Source of the DNA: Phlebopus portentosus
Taxonomy: Eukaryota; Basidiomycota; Agaricomycetes; Boletales; Boletinellaceae
Direction: 5' to 3'
Length of the DNA stretch: 64,000 nucleotides
NCBI GenBank assembly: GCA_037892935.1
Contig: JAYXKI010000004.1
Coordinates: 1,116,001 to 1,180,000 of the forward strand
Shown: positions 60,032 through 64,000 of the stretch, piece by piece
Layout: each line of letters opens with the position of its first letter
Numbering within the stretch: the first letter of the stretch is position 1
Position numbers and translations under genes: made by a program
Notes under the pieces: model-generated
The model's database searches: none
Told to the model about the DNA's origin: nothing
The model's input: the letters and a program-made list of their open reading frames with translations, nothing else

Positions 60032-61247
60032 ATGCCGCTCACTTCTCGAGCCGGTCTCGCACTTTTCATTTTGCTGCATTTCTTCTCATTCCTTCCTACT
60101 GTCCTCTCCAGCGTTTTTGTAAGTCTTGTCTGTCCACGTGCTAGGAAATACGACTCACGCGTGACATCACACAGATAACTCATCCGTACCAAGGTATTAC
60201 TTGTAGTGGTGGATCGGAATGTACCGTCACTTGGGCCGATGACGGACGTACGCCTCTACTGGCAGATATCGGACCGTCAGACTTTGCGCTCTACCAGGGG
60301 ACAAATGTAATTACTGCATCTCCAGATTTTGTTGAAAAGTTTCTCATCGCTTTGCTTTCAGACCCTTGTTCAACAGCTCGCAACCGGATTAGATGTTTCA
60401 CAGACACGAGTTCTCACATTTGTAGTGCGTGTCTCTTTCATCCGTTTCTCAGTCTTCTGCTATTGCCTGTATCTTGGCAACCGTTTTCTCTCATCACTCC
60501 GCTTCGTACCCAACACTGAGATCATCTCACGTTCCGTCTTTCATTGATTGTTTCTCGCTGGTAATATCAATGTCTACAGCCGAACAGAAATGCAGGCCCA
60601 AATGCGAACTCGTAGTAAGCTTTCTGGTTTCTCTTGCTTCTTGATCCAGGTTTCTGATTCATATTCTCTGGCTTACAAGTTGGATCAAGATGACGTCTCT
60701 GTCTGCAAAGAATCCGAATGATACGTCTCAGCCGTATACTTCCTTCTCTGGATTTTTCACGTAAGGTTTTTTGAACACTGTTCTTGCTCATCTAAGTACG
60801 ACTAATTCTGTTAGATTGGACAACATGTCCGGCGCGGAAGGGAGTCCTATCGCTTCTCTGACTACCTCGCTTCCGATCTCTGGCTCTTCGACAGCGGCAC
60901 AGTCAAGTTCTGCCACCAATGGTATTGTGGGAACTACAACGCTCCCCGGAGTTATCCCCACTGGTTCCGCGTCCACTTTATCCAGTGCGCTCTCAGCCCT
61001 CTCGGCGATCAGCTCTGCAGCAAGTGGCAGCCTGAGTCAGCTCTTGACGACTTCATCGGCGAGCCATACGGGTACTCCGACCAGAACGAGCAGCGCATCC
61101 ACGGCATCGGCAGCATCAAGCAATTCGAACGCGAACGGTAGCAATAGATGCTTTGGACATGCTTCTCGTCTCATGAATGCGAGCAAGCTCAGTGCAGCGC
61201 TCGCCCTAGTTCTGGTGACAACGGAACTTAGTCTTGATCGTTTATAG
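60032..61247 (+). CDS. Kre9/Knh1-like Ser/Thr-rich GPI-anchored surface protein
   Basis: The ATG at 60032 starts a signal peptide (MPLTSRAGLALFILLHFFSF). After an intron comes the Ig-like Kre9/Knh1 N-terminal domain: ITHPYQGITCSGGSECTVTW, ADIGPSDFALYQGTN, TLVQQLATGLDVSQT, PNRNAGPNANS and FLIQVSDSYSLAYKLDQDD. A long Ser/Thr/Ala-rich stalk follows (about 60860-61140), and a hydrophobic C-terminus (KLSAALALVLVTTELSLDRL) fits GPI attachment. Such proteins sit on the plasma membrane or in the cell wall and are linked to glucan assembly. The junction near 60614-60640, between PNANS and FLIQ, does not resolve to a clean GT-AG intron in the expected frame. That leaves either an unusual splice or a small defect. 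Confidence 0.75.
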
Positions 61248-62280
61248 TCAAGATATCATGACAGTTCTGCATTCTGGTCGAGGGTTACTTGGGATTTATT
61301 TATGCTTGCTGTCTCTTGACATGTCTTGGAAACGAACCGATTGGCTCATGGACTACACACCTTCTTGTCACTTTCGCTTATCACAGTTACGATTCGCTAT
61401 CTTTATTGCTCAGGTTTTTTCTCCTTTTTCTTGTACAGTCTTCTATTCGATACCCGAACCTTACTGCACCCGAATTCCCATTGTAGGTTTATATTGCTCT
61501 GTTGAATTGTAGTGTACATATATGTCATCTACTGTGTCTCTTTCGCTTCTGGTTGGTAGGATTCTGGGTGAATATATATACATATTTTGCGATGGCAAAA
61601 CCGGATGTAGCAAAACTGCGCCGTTCTGCACCCGGGCAACGGCAAATAATATACTTGTATTCGTCCAAGGGACAAGCGGAACTCTAAGTTTCGGAAGAGG
61701 AAAGCGATTATTACATAATTATCGTATCTTACGTCAATATTATACGAAAGTGCATGGATCATCAGAAGGTCGAGTAAGTAAGTACCCTACCGTCTCCCTT
61801 GTCTCCTTACATACACCATCGCCGCCCAAATGTTACAATAAGGGCATCTCATATCTGCCCCTCGAGCACTCGTCCTCCGCTTCTTCATACATGTCTTGCT
61901 CTATCTAGGTGCATTCTGCCACTGGGAGCGTCCGGGTAAGCTCAAAGGACCTATCATCCAGAGATATCTGACAATTGACCGTTTCTACTCGCCGCGTCGC
62001 AGGACAGAGCAGGGAGAGCATGATAATGCATGGGCGAGGAAATACTGGGCATACAAACGAATCGAACTCGTCTGGCTTTCCTAGAGATGACGGTGAGAGC
62101 ACGAAAAGCGAAGCTGGTACTGGTTATGATGCAGCGGGAAGTGGCAGGACGTTTGATGCTCGCCCTGATACGAGACAGTCTAGCTCAATCTCTATGACGA
62201 ATCTTGGTAATAATGCACCGACGTATGTAGCTCATGGTTTTGGTTTTGGGCTTGAAGTCGCTCATGCCTGATGCTATAGT
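61248..62280. other. Intergenic stretch, possibly with small exons
   Basis: About 1 kb. Frames at 61975-62271 encode a Gly/Ser-rich polypeptide (GSGRTFDARPDTRQSSSIS) without recognised domains. It might be an exon of a short gene or part of a leader. I cannot build a convincing model. Confidence 0.35.
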
Positions 62281-64000
62281 ATGCGCTCGAGAGTTACGGT
62301 CGTATGCGCAGAGGTATGTGGTCTTAATATGAATTGTTAACATCTTTCTGAACGGCACTCTTATTCAAAACTTTGCAGTGTAAGAAGCAGAAACTCAAAT
62401 GTGACAGGCGGATACCCTGCGAATCATGCGTGAAGCGGAACACAGTAGCCCGGTGCATTTATACTCCTGCAGCAATCGAAAAAGTGTAAGCATCTTTGGC
62501 GAATGAAATTTTATGGTGCCAACTGAGACTGTTTCAATGTGTACAGGGATATGACGTCCATAAATAATCGTCTTCGAGTCGTCGAGGGTAGCCTAAATGC
62601 GCTCGGTGTTCCTACTCAAGGTCATCCGCAATCCTTTGCGGCATTTCCGTCGCTGAACGTGCAACACACCGGTGCTCTTCCCTTCTTGAACGCAGGCGCG
62701 TCCGGATTTTCCCCCACGGCAGCTCAAGCTGCTAACTTAGCCGTCAAATCGTCTCGTCACAAGGACGAGGAACCATCTGGAACAGCTGATGGTTCTGGAC
62801 TGAATGCTCCTCCTCCTCAAATACTTGCACTAGCAAACGATTCAAGATGCGCGAGCGCTGTAGCTCCACTGGACGGTACGACGGCCTTGTGGATGCGGGA
62901 AATCACAGGAGAAACTGTTCAGGTGTCTTCTGATGGCGCGTCTATGAACAGGAGTTTGCGACATGAGGAACCGCGTCCTCGTTCTGTATCGGCAATAATG
63001 GGCTACAACAAATCATTGAAGGTAGATCTACGACCGATTGACCGCGAATGTTTTGGGAGTAATCCTGCGTTTGGGTGCGGAACGGGGCAGGATTTAGATG
63101 CACATCAGTTGCTTTCGCTGCACGCCGGCCTCGGTATATCGTCATCTTCTGGTGAATCCGCAGGTCGATCGCCTGAGGCGGAAGCAGAGCATCGATCACA
63201 TAAGGTCCTGTATGCAGCGGATTCTTTGGCCTCCATCTATACTCCTCTCGCAGATCAACTTTTGGCTCAATTCCCATCTCGACGTAGGAGGCGCGAAATG
63301 CTTCTTCGTCTCGGAACGGCATTCATGGTGGAAGGCATTAGTTGTGTACCATTTGGTGCTTTTTGCGAGAGTATCGAAACAATGCTTTCGTCCGCCTTAT
63401 TACTACATGAAGCGAGTTCAGAGGATTCCGTCCATCCGCCAATACCCGCTTTCAGTGCCATTGCCGAGGCTGCAGCAGGGCTAGCTGTGGGAGCCTTGAT
63501 TTGGGCGTCCGAGCCATCTGTTGCCGGGACAACCCACGATGAGGCACTAAGACGAATAATATGTCGAACAATTGATCCTTTTCTGAGCGCTGCAGCTGCT
63601 CACTCGTCGAGAGCCCCGCCTGGTGGGAAATCTCCAAGTCGATCCACCACGCAAAGCAATGCAGATCTTCGACGTGATGAGGACGAACTCGAACGGCCAA
63701 ATGTGGAGGAAGCTTTCGCGCTATATCGACTTGCCCAGCTGGTGCTTTCCATCCATACTGCTCGACATGGTCATGCTGCGCTAGACATATCTCTGATTCA
63801 TGCTCGCATCCTCAGTGCACATTACCTATTCGTAGCCCAGAAAACAAGTGTTGAACGTTCCGACGCCCTTCTGCCGCCAGAATTTCCACCTCTCGTAGGC
63901 GCGCTCATCTGGGAGGCTCGCGGTATGGGCTTAGGTATAGATCCGGACGAATTTGATCAAGCGGGTGGTACGGCGCATGACGCCGTTGCGGACGGTGGGA
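62281..64000 (+). CDS. Zn2Cys6 fungal transcription factor, N-terminal part (cut by window edge)
   Basis: Exon 1 (62281-62313) gives MRSRVTVVCAE, exon 2 (62379-62485) gives CKKQKLKCDRRIPCESCVK and ends at IEK, and exon 3 (from 62547) is open to the window end. The binuclear zinc cluster has spacing C-x2-C-x6-C-x5-C-x2-C-x8-C and is split by intron 1 after its first Cys. A linker and coiled stretch (DMTSINNRLRVVEGSLNAL) follow, then a long Ser/Ala-rich middle region. Blocks such as AEAAAGLAVGALIWAS and EEAFALYRLAQLVL resemble the helical middle homology region. It should bind DNA in the nucleus as a dimer. Target genes are unknown, and the C-terminus lies outside the window. Confidence 0.9.

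Noticed and set aside
1..64000. tRNA genes
   Set aside because: I scanned for B-box-like GGTTCGA strings. The few hits fall within coding exons and lack a matching A box and acceptor stem.

Overview
The window looks like nuclear DNA from an Agaricomycete (wood- or litter-decaying basidiomycete). Genes are split by many short introns of about 48-70 nt with GT-AG ends. The gene content also fits: GH7 cellobiohydrolases, an AA3-type GMC oxidoreductase, a DUF6533 membrane protein, a cytochrome P450 relic, an RBR ubiquitin ligase of the fungal type and a Zn2Cys6 regulator. I saw no rRNA, tRNA or CRISPR array. All splice models were read by eye from splice signals and protein-family patterns, so exon edges in the longest genes are approximate.

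Region 1 (1-11017) is a large inverted duplication. Arms of about 2.95 kb (1-2957 and 5554-8501) are almost identical and face away from a 2.6-kb gene-free spacer. Each arm carries an intact GH7 cellobiohydrolase gene and the start of a GMC oxidoreductase gene. The left GMC copy is cut by the window edge; the right one is complete (8371-11017). A third, damaged cellobiohydrolase copy lies 21 kb away at 29400-31044. It has a frame-breaking 71-bp deletion.

Region 2 (11144-18665) is a compact nitrogen-compound utilisation cluster. It holds two paralogous NodB/PuuE-type deacetylase (allantoinase-like) genes, an amidase-signature amidase and an NCS1 nucleobase/allantoin-type permease. One deacetylase has the expected catalytic motifs; the other has lost them but is otherwise intact. 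The permease and the divergent deacetylase share a 284-bp bidirectional promoter.

Region 3 (18666-31300) is gene-poor and repeat-rich. It contains diverged CCGGA-containing repeats, a DUF6533 seven-helix gene, a decayed P450, a GPR1/FUN34/YaaH acetate transporter, an 83-bp tandem repeat, a Tc1/mariner-like foldback element and a 281-bp tandem repeat that abuts the third cellobiohydrolase copy.

Region 4 (31313-59626) holds a FUSC/DUF2421-like transporter and a large RBR E3 ligase whose N-terminal half looks like a papain-fold cysteine peptidase. It also holds two tandem paralogous giant genes (about 9 kb each) that combine a VLIG/URGCP-like GTPase core, a Cys/His-rich region and a C-terminal VWA domain with a complete MIDAS. 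A remnant of the RBR 3' end sits in front of the second giant gene, so the RBR plus giant-gene block was probably duplicated as a unit.

Region 5 (60032-64000) has a Kre9/Knh1-like Ser/Thr-rich GPI-anchored surface protein and the N-terminal part of a Zn2Cys6 transcription factor that runs off the window.
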